A DNA stretch of 64,000 nucleotides, from the NCBI RefSeq assembly GCF_017591425.1, contig NW_024466512.1, positions 15,069,001 to 15,133,000 of the forward strand, written 5' to 3'. Under the pieces are notes generated by a model that searched no databases, was not told the origin of the DNA, and saw only the letters and a list, made by a program, of their open reading frames with translations. The position numbers and the translations under genes were made by a program. This stretch comes from Ochotona curzoniae. Lineage: Eukaryota > Chordata > Mammalia > Lagomorpha > Ochotonidae. Shown here one piece after another: positions 22,380 through 33,406 of this stretch (positions are counted from its first letter, which is position 1; every line of letters begins with the position of its first letter).

Positions 22380-24260
22380 TGGCCTAAAAAAATAGAAAAG
22401 AAAGTTCTATTTTTAGTCAAGATAGGATAACAGATCAGATTTACTCTCTTGCCAGAAAAAGCAAAAACAAAAAACAAAACAAAACAACAGCAATGGCTTT
22501 CAAGACACCTGACATCAGACAACAAAAACAGTGATCCTGAATGATGGGAAACAAGATGAACGCTAAGATTGCCATGGCATCATATCAGGAGAAAAGCTCC
22601 AGTCACAGTCCGAGAAGCCGAGTCCAAAGACGCTTACGGATTCCTGGGTTGAGGAGACAGGACTAAGAGTCTGGTATAACACAGTCAGAGTTCACTGGAT
22701 CAAGTACCAGGGAAAAGATGTTCAGAGAGAATCTCAGACTCTCTGGAGGTGCCCTTGGGCACTCCCATGAGAGCTCATTGCTGCGTATGCATGAGGAAGC
22801 TACCTGAGATGAGGCCAGGGAAGATGGAGGGGAAGAGCAACAACACCTATTCCCCCAGAGAATGGAAACATTAATCCATAATGCACTAAGAATTATTAGG
22901 AAGGTCTTGCCTCCTTAGTGAGAAATAACTAGCTTATGACTGAGCACTAAGGGCCTTGCAGGATTGCTGACCCCCAGCCCCACCAGGTTGTAGGGGTACC
23001 CACTGTGGCTGCACATAGAGCCGGGTAAGTGTTGTATGGAGTGGCCAAGCCCTGAACCTCACTACCACAGCAAGGTACCAAAACAAGGAAAGGTCACAGG
23101 GAGACCACTGAAGGCTACTTAAGGTGTATAAACTGGTTGCTAGGGACCTCCACAGAACAGGCCACTGCACACAAAAGCCAGCAGGAGAACAGGGACAGGT
23201 GATGGAGTGAATAGGGGCATCCCAAAGTTCTCCCAGGTCTAGACCGCTAGACTTGGTGACACACCCTGCAACCTCTGCTGCACATGAGAGCCAGGTCTAG
23301 GGAATGGTATGCTGGGAGTCTGTAGGGGTTCACCCAATTAGGCAGCTACACCTGCAAGTAAGTGCGAGAGCCAGGGCTTGGGGCATGAAGGATCTGGCTA
23401 CAACACCTTGCAGTGCATCTGAGAATCAGCATTAGGGGCAGGCCAAGCCAAGTCGTAGTATCTGAGGTCTAGGGTACAGTTTAGTAGGGGTTCACAAGTA
23501 CATGCCAGCACAGTTTAGTAGGGGTTCACATGGGTGATCCAGGCCACAGCATTTGCTGGCATGTGCAATAGCCAGGTCTGGGGGTCAGCCTGGTTGGAGT
23601 TCCAAAAAGTCACCTTGACCAGGCAAGGACACCCTCTAATGGCACAAGTCAGGTCTTGGAGTGGGCCAGGCTGGGGTGCTTTCACCAGAATGGTGCATAT
23701 AAAAGCCAGGCCTGCAAAATAACCTAGTAGAGGCTCAAGGGATCACCTCAGCTGAGCTACTATACCCCCCAGAGTGCATGAGAGCTGGGTCTGGAGTCAG
23801 GCCAGATCAGATCACTGCCCCACAAGTGCTCTCCAAAACTGGGGAACCCTCAACCATGCCAACAGACAGGAGAAAGGGCAGGTGACGGCCCAGACCAGGC
23901 TGCAGCACCCACTAAGGAGCACAAGAATCAGAGCTGGGTCAGGCCAGGTAGGATGATCAGATCAGCAGTGGGCTCCCTGAATCATGTGAGTATTTTATAA
24001 TTGGACATGATTTTCAGTTTCAGGGACCAGCCAATGGATGCGTGGTCCATCATGGAGCACATATTGCAGGACCCAGAGAAAAACTGCAGAACATATCCAG
24101 AGGCACATGAAAGACAAGACAACCAGACCTTCTAATCCAATGGAAGACCTCAGGTCTTCAAAGAATGGAAAGAAAAGCAAGCAGCACAACACTTTGAGCC
24201 AAATTCTAAGAAAACACCTAGACCTCTGCTCTCCTTGTCTTTTCTTTTGCCCATAAGACA
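22380..24260 (+). mobile_element. Retroelement-like region with diverged internal repeats
   Basis: Lies directly upstream of L1 ORF2-like sequence in the same orientation. From 23281 to about 23940 the motif 'gtgcatgagagccaggtctgg' recurs in variant form at 23281, 23362, 23413, 23562, 23641, 23693, 23774 and 23918. This may be the 5' region of the same L1, but no diagnostic protein motif is left and that identity is an inference. Confidence 0.4.
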
Positions 24261-24508
24261 TATCTGATAAAAGATTATTATCCAATACATTAAAAAAAAA
24301 AACCCTTTGAAGCTCAACAATAAGAAGGCAGACATCCCAATTTAAAAATGTATCAAAGACCATAACGGACACTTTCTTGAAAAAGACATACAAATGGCAA
24401 ATAAGCACATGAAAAGGTTCATCTAATCAGGGAAATCCAGACACCACATACACCTGTTCGAATGACCGAAATCCAGAACAGTGACAACATCAAATCCTGG
24501 CAAGGAGG

Positions 24509-24712
24509 CAGGACTGGGGAGCCTTTTTTTCTGCCAAGGGTTATTTGGGTATTTATAACATCATTTGCAAGCCAAATAAAATTATCAAGTTAAAAATTAG
24601 CCTGCTGCTGATTCATTGAATTTGGAGTCCCACCTGCAGTTGCCCTGGCAGGACCAGTCCAGATGATTTCATGGGTCTTATGTGGCCCCAGGCTGGAGGT
24701 TCCCCATCCTTG
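24509..24712. mobile_element. Probable hAT-type non-autonomous DNA transposon
   Basis: Ends are inverted repeats: 'caggactggggagcc' (24509-24523) against the complement of 'ggttccccatccttg' (24698-24712), 11 of 15 bases equal. The interior has 'tatttataacatcatttgca' and 'gatgatttcatgggtcttat', and 'tgtggcccca' near the end is hAT/MER5-like. Target duplication is not clear. Confidence 0.5.
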
Positions 24713-24944
24713 ACAGAGCCAACAGGAGCTCTTATTCATTACTGGTGGGAATGCAAGATGGCACAGCTACTTTGGAACACCATTTGGCAACTTCTTATAA
24801 ATCAAAATATACTTTTACCATTTAATTCAGCAATCATGTTCCTTGATATCATTGAAAATGTATCTCCACACAAAAACCTACAAAAGAATGTTGATAGCAA
24901 TTTTATTTGTAATTGCCCAAATTTGAAAGAAATATGGCACTTGT

Positions 24945-25035
24945 GGCCCTATAGGGAGTAAACTGGGAGTGGAAGATCTGTTTCTCTCTTTGTCTCTCCC
25001 TCTCTTTCTGTCACTCGGCCTTTCAAAAACAGCTT
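24945..25035 (+). repeat. C-SINE 3' fragment
   Basis: 'gggagtaaactgggagtgga', 'agatctgtttctctctttgt', 'ggcctttcaaaaa': only the last third of the element. Confidence 0.6.
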
Positions 25036-25560
25036 TGAAGCAATCAAGACGTTTTTTGGTAGTAAATGAATAAACTGTGATGCAACCATGCAATTAGATG
25101 TAATCAAGTGCTAGAAACAAACAAGTAATCAAGCCATGAGGTGTCATGTGGTCACTTCAAACGCACACTAGAAGTGAAAGAAGTCGATCTGAAAATAGTG
25201 CGAATAAATGATATTCTAAGAAGAGGTAAAATTTTGGGGGACAACAAGGAGATCGATGGTGGCCAGTGGTTATCAGGGAGGCAGAGAGGAGATGGAGCAC
25301 AGGTTTTGTGTTTGTTAGAGCACAGTTTTCAAAGTAATGGAAACACCCACAGAAGGCACAATGCCAAGAGTGAACCTCGACGTCAACTCTGGGCATGGTA
25401 ATGACCTATCACGTGGGCTCAGCCTTTATAATCAATACAGCACTCTAGTAAGAAATGCTGCGATGGGATTGATTATGTATATGTGGGAAGAGGGAGTACA
25501 TGGGAAATCTTGGCACTGTCTTCCCATGGGAACCTAAAATTGCTTTCTTTACAAAGGCAT

Positions 25561-26535
25561 TACATAAAAAGAAATTAAAAAGAATGACAGCAGATTTCTT
25601 GACTTCTCTTCAGAAACAATAGACTGGGGGAACAATAGACTGGAGTTAGGGTTAAAAGACAAAAGAAAAATCTGCCAACCTACGCTGCTATATCCAGTAA
25701 AAATATCTTTCAGAAACAAAGATGAAACAGCTATTTCAGATGCACCAAAGTTAAAATAATTCAATGTGATCAGATCCACATGAAACAAATTCCTTGTAGC
25801 TCACCCAAATTCCTTGTGGCCCATCCAGGATTTCAGAACAAGAAAGTTAGCCCCGGCAGGCATTCAGCGAACACTGGCTTACGGAATACATAGGACATTT
25901 ATTTCATCTTGACACCTGTAAGGCAGGCGTGGCTGGCCTTGTCTTACAAAGAACCTAACCTGGGGATGTAAAGGAATTGGAGATTCAGTATGTGTCTACT
26001 CCACGGCCTATCCGGATTTGGAAGCGGTGATCTTCTGGCCTGCCGACATCATGAAGGCTGTGACAGTTCATCCTGTGGTGTCGATTTGACTGCCCTCTGG
26101 AACACCTGGAATCCTGTGTTTTTAGGTGTACCTGTGAGTGTGTTTCCAAGAGAAATCAGTCCAATTAGGCAAGGCAGGAAGACGTGGCCTTGATGAAGGG
26201 GTTTTGGGGACATCATCGAGTGGCTGGTGATCTGAAAAGGCTAATCAGAAAAGGCAATGTGGTTTCTCAAAGAGCTGGGGCAGACTGTATGCCTGCCTTG
26301 GTGTCATTCACCGGCCTTTCATTCCAGAATTTACACCGCAGGTTGTCTTGCCTTTGATAAGACATACCCAGGCTTTTGATCATAATCTGAGATTTACACC
26401 CTGGGCTTCCATGATTTTTGCCTTGGGATTGAACTGAGCCATGCTCCAAGCATTCTGGGGTCTGCAGTCCATAAATACCTTGTTGAGGGACTTCCTCAGC
26501 TACCCTAATTCTGTGAGCCCAACACCCTCAGAAGG
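25561..26535. other. Intergenic DNA, possible ancient repeat, no gene
   Basis: A stretch at about 26120-26410 ('gagtgtgtttccaagagaaa', 'ccttgggattgaactgagcc') looks like an ancient mammalian interspersed repeat that I cannot name. No coding signal. Confidence 0.3.
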
Positions 26536-26539
26536 CTCT

Positions 26540-27040
26540 CTTCACGGAGCTGCTGATGTGATCCAATGGGCAAAGACACCTCCTATGATGCCAACATTCC
26601 GTATGAGCACTAGTTCAAATCCCAGATACGGACTGTCTGACAGTGTCTGTACCAGCAACGTCGGGGCACTTAAATAACAGACTGACGGAATCACGACTCC
26701 TTATGAAGAACTAGAGTAGCAATGTGGGGGAAATCAGTTGGGGGTGGGATTAGGGGGAACCCCCCATAAAATTCAAAACATTCAAAATAAAATTTTTTTT
26801 AAAATCCCAGCTGCTCTACTTCTAATCCATCCCCCTGCTAATGCACCCGGGAAAGCAGCAGATCAGCTAAATGCTTGGGCTCTTGACATTTACATGGCAG
26901 ACCTGAAGGAAGCTCCTGGTTCCTGGCTTCAGTCTAGTGTTGGCTGGCCATTGCAGCCACTCCATTTGGAAAATGAGGGTCTCTTTCTTCCTCTCTCTCT
27001 CTCTTTGTAACTCTTTCTGATAAGTACATTTTAAAAGAAT
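26540..27040 (+). repeat. C-SINE split by a short L1
   Basis: Head 26540-26625 ('gctgctgatgtgatccaatg', 'gttcaaatcccag') continues at 26811 ('ctgctctacttctaatccat') to a 3' end at about 27040. Confidence 0.85.
26626..26801 (+). mobile_element. 176-bp 5'-truncated L1
   Basis: 'tgtctgtaccagcaacgtcg', 'cttaaataacagactgacgg', G-rich 'gttgggggtgggattagggg' and an A/T-rich end. AAATCCCAG flanks it (26617-26625 and 26802-26810). Confidence 0.85.
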
Positions 27041-27469
27041 ACTTAAAATGAATCTTTCTTTAAAAAGTTACCAATGCCAACTTGCCTTGCCTTATTCAGG
27101 AAGTCCTTTTGGAGGGAGTGAAAGGAGGATGTTGACGGCGGGGTGACAGGACCCATAGGAAGGCACCTGGTTCCCTGCCTGGCCCTGTCCTCGAGCCTCT
27201 GAAACCTCCCGACACCTACGTGCTGAATGGGGCCTCCCTCCCTGCCCCAGGGTCTGCTCCTACCACCATGATAGCTTCCACTGGCAGCTTTCTCCTTACC
27301 AACTGTGAAGCTACTCCAAGGCCATCCTCCATGAGTACCTAAACTCACAGATAGAACAGACCGCAAGATACGATGAAGTTTAGCTTACATATCTGGCAGG
27401 TGACAAAATTAGCAACTACAATGATAAAACACAAGTTAAAAACCATGTGAATATGGGCTCTCTCTCTTT
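27041..27469. other. Unique intergenic DNA
   Basis: No gene or clear repeat recognised; ends in a CT-rich stretch at 27457-27470. Confidence 0.4.
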
Positions 27470-27471
27470 CT

Positions 27472-27757
27472 CCAAGAGAGAGTGGGAGAGAGTAAGAGAT
27501 CTTCCATCCACTGTTCATTCTCCTAATGGCCTCAAAGGTCAAACCTAGGCTGGTCCAAAGCTAGCAGCCAGGAGCTTCTTCCAGTCTTCCATGTGGGTAC
27601 AGGGGCCCAAGTATTTGAGCCATCTCCACTGCTCTCCTAGGTGCAGTAGCAGAGAGATGGACCAAAGGTGGAGCCATCGGTACTTGAACCAGCACTTAAA
27701 GATGCTGCCCAATGCAGCAGGCAGTGGGTTTATGCACTATACCACAGTACTGGCCCC
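27472..27757 (-). repeat. C-SINE
   Basis: 'agagatcttccatccactgt', 'ccaggagcttcttccagtct', 'actataccacagtactggcc'. Confidence 0.85.
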
Positions 27758-27924
27758 ACTATTTGATTTTATGAGATCAAATTGATTAGTCATCTCTTTT
27801 ATGATGCCTTGTCATTTTCAAGTTCAATTTCCCCATGAGACATTAAAAACAAATGACCTCAGGCAAGGTCTACCCACATTGGACTGAGCCCGAGCAGCTG
27901 GGGAGTCATTTTCCTGCGACTTCA

Positions 27925-28075
27925 TTTTTGTACCTTTGGGCAAGTTAAAGTGGCTCCCCTTGGCCCAGCACCCTAATCCATAAATTAGGGTTAGTACAGT
28001 TCACCTTGGGAAGTTGTCAGAACTCAGTGAGATTGTGTGTGCAAGCACCTGGTACACACTTAGCACAGAGCATAC
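27925..28075 (+). repeat. MIR element
   Basis: 'gtacctttgggcaagttaaa', 'ctaatccataaattagggtt', 'gcaagcacctggtacacact' match the 3' half of MIR in order. Confidence 0.7.
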
Positions 28076-28079
28076 ACCA

Positions 28080-29740
28080 CACCCCCATGCAAGCTCTTCC
28101 TCCTCGATCCCAGGATGAAATGTGTGCAGGTGCTCGTGCATGTGTGTGGGGGAGCATTAACAGGTGTTAGTACATGTGCATGCGTCCGTGAGTGGGAGAA
28201 AGCAGGGCCTGGCTGTGGGAGACAGCTCACAGTTGGCTCAATTACTCATGGCTTCAAAATGAAAGGGCTGCTCCAAGTATTTACGGGCCCCAGGATCACG
28301 GCAAATCCCTCAGCCCTGGCTCTGGGCCAGAACGCTCCTTGCCCACCCACCTCCCTTTGTGATCAGTGGTCAGCGCTGCCTGCCCTGCTCCCTCCCCAGC
28401 ATGACCTGGCCCATGGGTATCATTGGCCTGGAGGCTCCTGGGTGGTCTAGAGGGGCAGAGGCCAGACCTTGGTGACCTGGCAGACTTTCCAGAGACTCCC
28501 CATGTGGACTGCTTGCCTGCTTCCAGGAACCCCCTCTTCCCCAGACAAGGAGATCATTCCTGCCGCAGTGAGTGGGGAAATGCATGCCAGGGTCTCTCCC
28601 TCCTTACCCAGCCCACATTCCTCACACACTGGAGCTCACAAGTAGAGCTAGAGGCCTCGGTGTTTCTGAGAAAGGGCGAGAAAGGCCCACTTTTGTACAT
28701 CCATGCCTGCCACATGGTCCGGGAAAGAAGACAATTGAATAAGTGCTCCTGCAAACCCAACTGCCTGTGCCCTGCTGAGCACTGCAGGCAGCACATCCTC
28801 CACTATGCCGAAAGTGAGTGCCAAAGGTGACATGTGTCTGGAACCAACTGCCAAGCTGGCACAAAGCCACGCAGGTGTCTGGGCTTCCTGGGGCAGGGGC
28901 AGGAAAGGGTTCAGAGGCAGCCAATCCAGCCTCCTTGTTCCACTCACACTAAGAAAGGACATGACTTTCCCAGGCTCAGCTATCAGAGGCAGTGCCAGCC
29001 TTAGACCCAGAGCCAGGCATACTCCCTTGGCCCCTTGGCCCTTCCAAGCATCAGATACAGGCCTTCGAGGGCCAATGGAGCTCAGAAGTAGATTTGGTTG
29101 AACTCACATTTCCCAGCAGCCCATTCAGTACCTTTTCTACTTACCAGGAGGCCAATGGGAAAAGTTCTACACCAGTAAAGACTTGGTGCGACCCTTTTGG
29201 AGGCTGACTCTGGTACATTGAAGATGGTTGCAAAATTCTGCCATTCTTCCAGTGGAGAGGTGGAGGTGCAGCAAGAGCTGCATGCAGGATGATAAATGCA
29301 GACAAACCCTAGGCTCAAGTTCCCTGACCGCCCCAGCCCACTCCCCAGGCCCCTGCCACAGCTGTCACCATCACAGCCTTGATCCAGTTACAGACCCCAG
29401 AGCCCTTGGCTGCCTATTCTTCCTCTTCCTCCTAGTCGGTAGGAGGGCAGAGGCCGTCCTTCCTAGGAACCCTATCCATGGATCTGTTGAAGATCAGCCG
29501 CTGGCATCACAATGCCACCCCACCGTTCCCTGGGGTCCGAGGCTGCTGGGTTGCAGGAGCTGTGCGGGACCCCCCAGTTGGCTTGGTTTAGCCATGCACT
29601 GCTGTACCAAGCCCGGCTCTGCACCTCCTGCTGGAGCAAGTGCCCTCCCACTTCCGACAATGGACACACACATGCACACTTGGTGTTGCCTCCACCTCCC
29701 ACTCCCACTCTGCCACACATGATTAGCTCAGGAGACACAG
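28080..29740. other. GC-rich unique intergenic DNA, no gene recognised
   Basis: Composition rises and open frames up to about 160 codons occur, but none shows a recognisable protein or splice-bounded conservation. Overlapping frames on both strands suggest composition effects. Confidence 0.45.
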
Positions 29741-29822
29741 CCTGGATTAACTTGGGCCTCACACTTGGTGACTTTAGGCTTATTCGTATTGTAAGCTTCA
29801 AGTTCCTCATCTGAACAATCAC
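29741..29822 (+). repeat. MIR-like fragment
   Basis: 'ggtgactttaggcttattcg' and 'agttcctcatctgaacaatc' resemble the middle of MIR, cut off by the SINE that follows. Confidence 0.45.
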
Positions 29823-29828
29823 AGCACC

Positions 29829-30140
29829 CAGGGTCGGTGCAGTGGCTCAACTAGCTAATCTTCCACCTCTGAGTGCCAAGATCACAAATAGGCGTCAATT
29901 TGCGTCCTGGCTACTCCACTCACAATCCAGCTCCCTGCTTATGGTCTGGGAACACAGCAGAAATGGCCCAGGTCCTTGGGACCCTGCACCCCATATGGGA
30001 GACCTAAAAGAAGCTCCTGGCTCTGCACTGGCTCAATTCTGGCCATTGTGACCATTTGATGAGTGAACCAGAGGATGGAAGGTCTTTCTGTGTCTCCTTC
30101 TCTTTGTAAACCTGCCTTTCCAATAAGAATACATTAAAAG
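29829..30140 (+). repeat. C-SINE
   Basis: 'gggtcggtgcagtggctcaa', 'gcaccccatatgggagacct', 'gcctttccaataagaataca'. Confidence 0.88.
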
Positions 30141-30419
30141 AAAACAGCAAGCATCTAACTCACAGGCCTTGAAACTCCCAGTCCTCACCACATGACTGCA
30201 GAATAAAACCAAAGAGCCAGCTCCCAAACCTGAACCTTCCTTCCCAACCCTCCTCCCCTCCCCTCCTCGCCACCATTCTTGTCCTCTGGCTCCTCCAGGT
30301 TTGGCCTGCTCACCTTCCATCAGGCCTCTTCCCACCTGGAAACTTCCGGGCTGGTTTCTTCCTCCTCACACTCCTGAGAACAGAAGTGATCACAGAAGTT
30401 CATATGTTTATACCCAGGA

Positions 30420-30572
30420 ACCAGCGCTGTGGCACAGCCAGTTAAGCTGCTGCGTGTAACGCTGGCATCCCTGAGGGTACTGGTTCACCTCCCAGCTGGT
30501 CCACTTCCAATCCAGCTCCCTGTTAAGGTGTTGGCAAGGCAACAGAAGACAGCCCAAGTGATTGGGCCCCTG
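30420..30572 (+). repeat. C-SINE, 5' half
   Basis: 'accagcgctgtggcacagcc' head, 'gctggcatccctgagggtac', 'agcccaagtgattgggcccc', then it ends without a tail. Confidence 0.8.
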
Positions 30573-31838
30573 TTAGCCATATTCCTAAATGAAGGCCATA
30601 CCAGGATGGGAAGCTGATGGCTGGGGCCTGGGGTTTCCTGCTGGAGCAGGGCCCGGCATGGAGCCAGAGGCCAGGGAGGCACCAGCCTGCCCACTGTATT
30701 CCCTTGGTCTCAGGACTCATACTGGCTGGGCCAAAGAAATCATCGCTGAGTCCAGCTTCTGGAAAACACTGGTGGGGTGGTAGGGAGTGGCCCTGGGCTT
30801 TCAAGTGTTTAGCCGGTGTCACCAGAGACTTTCCCGGGTACAGGCTCCTGAGCTGGGAGCTTCCAGGTCCCGGGTGTGGTGGCGGCCTTGGGGACAGGGC
30901 GGCCAGCCTCAAAATACCCGCCCCTCAATACCCAAGTCAGCTTCAAGGCGGGGGAGGCAGCATGCTGGGGTCCTGGCCCTCTATTCTGGGACCTTTCTAA
31001 TGTTCCACCAGCCCCAGGGCCACCCCTTAGCTCACACCAAAGTTCACCCACCTCACTACATTAAACCAGAACCAAATCTCTCCATGCCTCCCTCGGCTGA
31101 GATGCCCCTGAAAGGCCTTCTGCCAGGCTCTCAGACCATTCCTTCTTCCCAAGGTCATAGACTGCAGCTGCCTGGTCTGCCTCCTCGAGGCCAATGGATG
31201 TCAGCAAGCTAGCAGGTGTCGCCTGCTGACCCTGACTATGCAAGGAGGGAGGGAGCCTGGAGACCCAGCACGCATCAGCACCCACACCATGTGACCGCGT
31301 TGGGGAGGCAAGCCTGACCCACAGCCATGGCTCACGTGAGGGCCCGTGAGGAATGCGTTTCCAGACAATCATAAATGATTGCAGTCTTACCTGGCTGCCA
31401 CATTGAAGCCTAGGGTGGGGGGAAGGGATCCCACCCACGGTAGCGCCTCTCCCTGGCTCTTTCATTTCTCCAGTCAGGAGTGAGGGTAAGAGGACGGGTC
31501 GGCAGAGATTGGGTAGCAGCAAAGACTGTGACAGCAGTGGTTGGCCAAGGGAGCTGATCCACGAGCTGGGGCAGGGAGATCTCAGCAGGCGTCCGGATGC
31601 AGACAGAGCCGGCAGTGGGACATGGTGTCGCCACTGAGGGGGTAGGACTATGGAGCAGCTCTTGGAGGCCCTGCCCCTTCCTTGAAAAACAGAGACAGAA
31701 GTTCCTCTTCCAGGTTATGGAAACCCCCAGGAACAGAACAACAGCTCCTCCTCTAGGGTGCTGGAGACTTCGCTGTGCAAATGGGTACCTCTCAGGCCCA
31801 GAGCTTGGTGTGTTCCTCTGGATAGAAATGCATTCCTC
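30573..31838. other. GC-rich unique intergenic DNA, no gene recognised
   Basis: Frames up to about 150 codons overlap on both strands without recognisable product. No repeats seen. Confidence 0.45.
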
Positions 31839-32165
31839 GGGCGTGGTGCTGTGGCCTAGTAGCTTAAGTTCTCACCTTGAATGTGCCAGGATCCCATATG
31901 GGCACCGTTCTAGTCCCGGCGGCCCTGCTTCTCATCCAGCTCCCTGCCTGTGGCCTGGGAAAGCAGTTGAGGACGGCCCAAAGCCTTGGGACCCTGCACC
32001 CACGTGGGAGACTAGAAGAACCTCCCATCTCCTTGCCTCGGATTGGCTCAGCTCCAGACATTGCAGCTACCTGGGGAATGAACCATTGGACGAAAGATCT
32101 TTCTGTTTGTCTCTCCTCTTCTCTGTATATCTGACTTTCCAATTTAAAAAAAAAAATCTTAAAAA
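31839..32165 (+). repeat. C-SINE, full length
   Basis: 'ggcgtggtgctgtggcctag', 'ccatatgggcaccgttctag', 'ggacggcccaaagccttggg', 'tgactttccaatttaaaaaa'. Flanks agaaatgcattcctc / agaaatgtgctcctc are a partly decayed duplication. Confidence 0.9.
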
Positions 32166-33107
32166 GAAAAAGAAATGTGCTCCTCACAAAAGACATGGTC
32201 CCAGCACTTCTTGTGCTCATAGCCTGTGCTTAAGTGTTAAAAGCAGACGAAGGGCTTGTGTTTGTCTTTAAAATGGCAGAGGAGTCAGATGGGACAGGAC
32301 AGTGCTGCGGGGTCAAAGTCAGGATCACTAGGATGAGAGGCCTGCACCTGCCTGTTGGAGGAGACCGGTGGTCCCAGAGAAGGGGCACCTTGCTGGATCC
32401 TCGGATGGTTCCTCACACTCCCGGGGTCTGTCCAGTGAGCAGCTTGGTGACCTGGAGCCATTCTCAGTTCTATCACCTTTGGGTCCCTCTTTACCTCGGA
32501 TGTCTCAGGTCTGTGCCTCAAAAGCTGCAGGCCACAAAGTGAGGCACAGCGAAAGGATCTGAAGCTGAAAGAGAGTAGGGAGAGGGGGCAGAGTGGCAGT
32601 TCTGATCTTCAGAGCTGGAAGAGGCAGCAGAACCCAGGAAAGCCTGGCTCACAGGGGCAGGGCACAGGGCGGCAGCGTACTCAGGACAAGGTTTGTTCTC
32701 TCCAGCTAGGGAAGAGGAAGGAAGAGTGGCGCTGTGAAGAGGAACTAAACTGTAGAGCGCTGGCTGCCAATGTGGTGGGATCCCCAGATGGAGGGAAAGA
32801 AGTTGGGGGAAGCATCAGAGAGAGCCTCCTTAAATCAGGATTTGGGGAAATAAAGGCTTCTGCTACAGGGGCACTGCAACCCTGGGGGCCAAGGAGGGAG
32901 ACAGCAGGAAGAAGCAGAGCTGCACAAATCCCAGCATAGCTTTTACGTGCCTTGCCTGCGACTGGCCAATCTGCAGGTGCTGCCTTCAAGGTGAGCTTAC
33001 CATGGCAGCCCCAGAGGGCCAGCAGAGCAGGTCTCACCAGGGCTTGCCTCTTGGCTCCACCACTGTCCAAGAGCAGCAATTTAGGAACAAACTTCTTCTC
33101 TCTCAAA

Positions 33108-33163
33108 GAACCTCTCGAGGTCTCCTCCGGTGCCAGATGAACCTCTCGAGGTCTCCTCCGGTG
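33108..33163 (+). repeat. 31-bp tandem duplication
   Basis: Two units start with 'gaacctctcgaggtctcctc' at 33108 and 33139 and are identical for 26 bases. Confidence 0.9.
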
Positions 33164-33386
33164 CAGAACGGCTACCAATACTCACTTCCACCTGCTGCTC
33201 TTCAGTGAGGAGCTGCGGCCCATGTGGGTACCCAGCGGGTGTAATGAAGCCAGTCACACAAGCCTAGCCCATGTGTATACACGTGCAGAAAGAAGCTACC
33301 TCTGGGAGACTGGACTCCTCACACTTCCACCCTAAGTGATCAAGCAATCCTTTATAATCAAGGATCTTTTTCTTGTGGCCAGTCGA

Positions 33387-33406
33387 CGGGGGCGGGGGGG
33401 GGGGGG
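33387..33406 (+). repeat. G-run
   Basis: 'gggggcgggggggggggggg' on the plus strand, preceded by 'gtcgac'. Confidence 0.9.

Larger units (their letters stand above)
24261..25560 (+). mobile_element. L1 fragment (ORF2 end and 3'UTR), interrupted
   Basis: 'aaaatgtatcaaagaccata', 'gacatacaaatggcaaataa', 'tggtgggaatgcaagatggc' and 'tttggaacaccatttggcaa' are classical L1 3' blocks in order. It is cut by a hAT-like element (24509-24712) and a short C-SINE piece (24945-25035). Frames are destroyed. Confidence 0.75.

Noticed and set aside
23281..23940. CRISPR-like array
   Set aside because: Repeats are imperfect, spacing is irregular and the genome is clearly mammalian. It is better explained as a retroelement-associated repeat.
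24038..24256. Intact L1 ORF1 start
   Set aside because: A basic, polar 72-residue frame lies at a plausible place, but I cannot match it to ORF1 and it ends early.
29228..29722. Open frame of 164 codons on the plus strand in GC-rich DNA
   Set aside because: No recognisable domain, low-complexity composition, overlapping frames of similar length on the other strand, and no splice-bounded structure. Most likely chance in GC-rich sequence.
31597..32271. Open frame of 224 codons on the plus strand
   Set aside because: Its centre is the translated C-SINE at 31839-32165. The frame is an artefact of a SINE reading through.
32681..33178. Open frame of 165 codons on the minus strand
   Set aside because: The translated product has no recognisable motif and crosses into the 31-bp duplication. 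It is not supported by any gene context.
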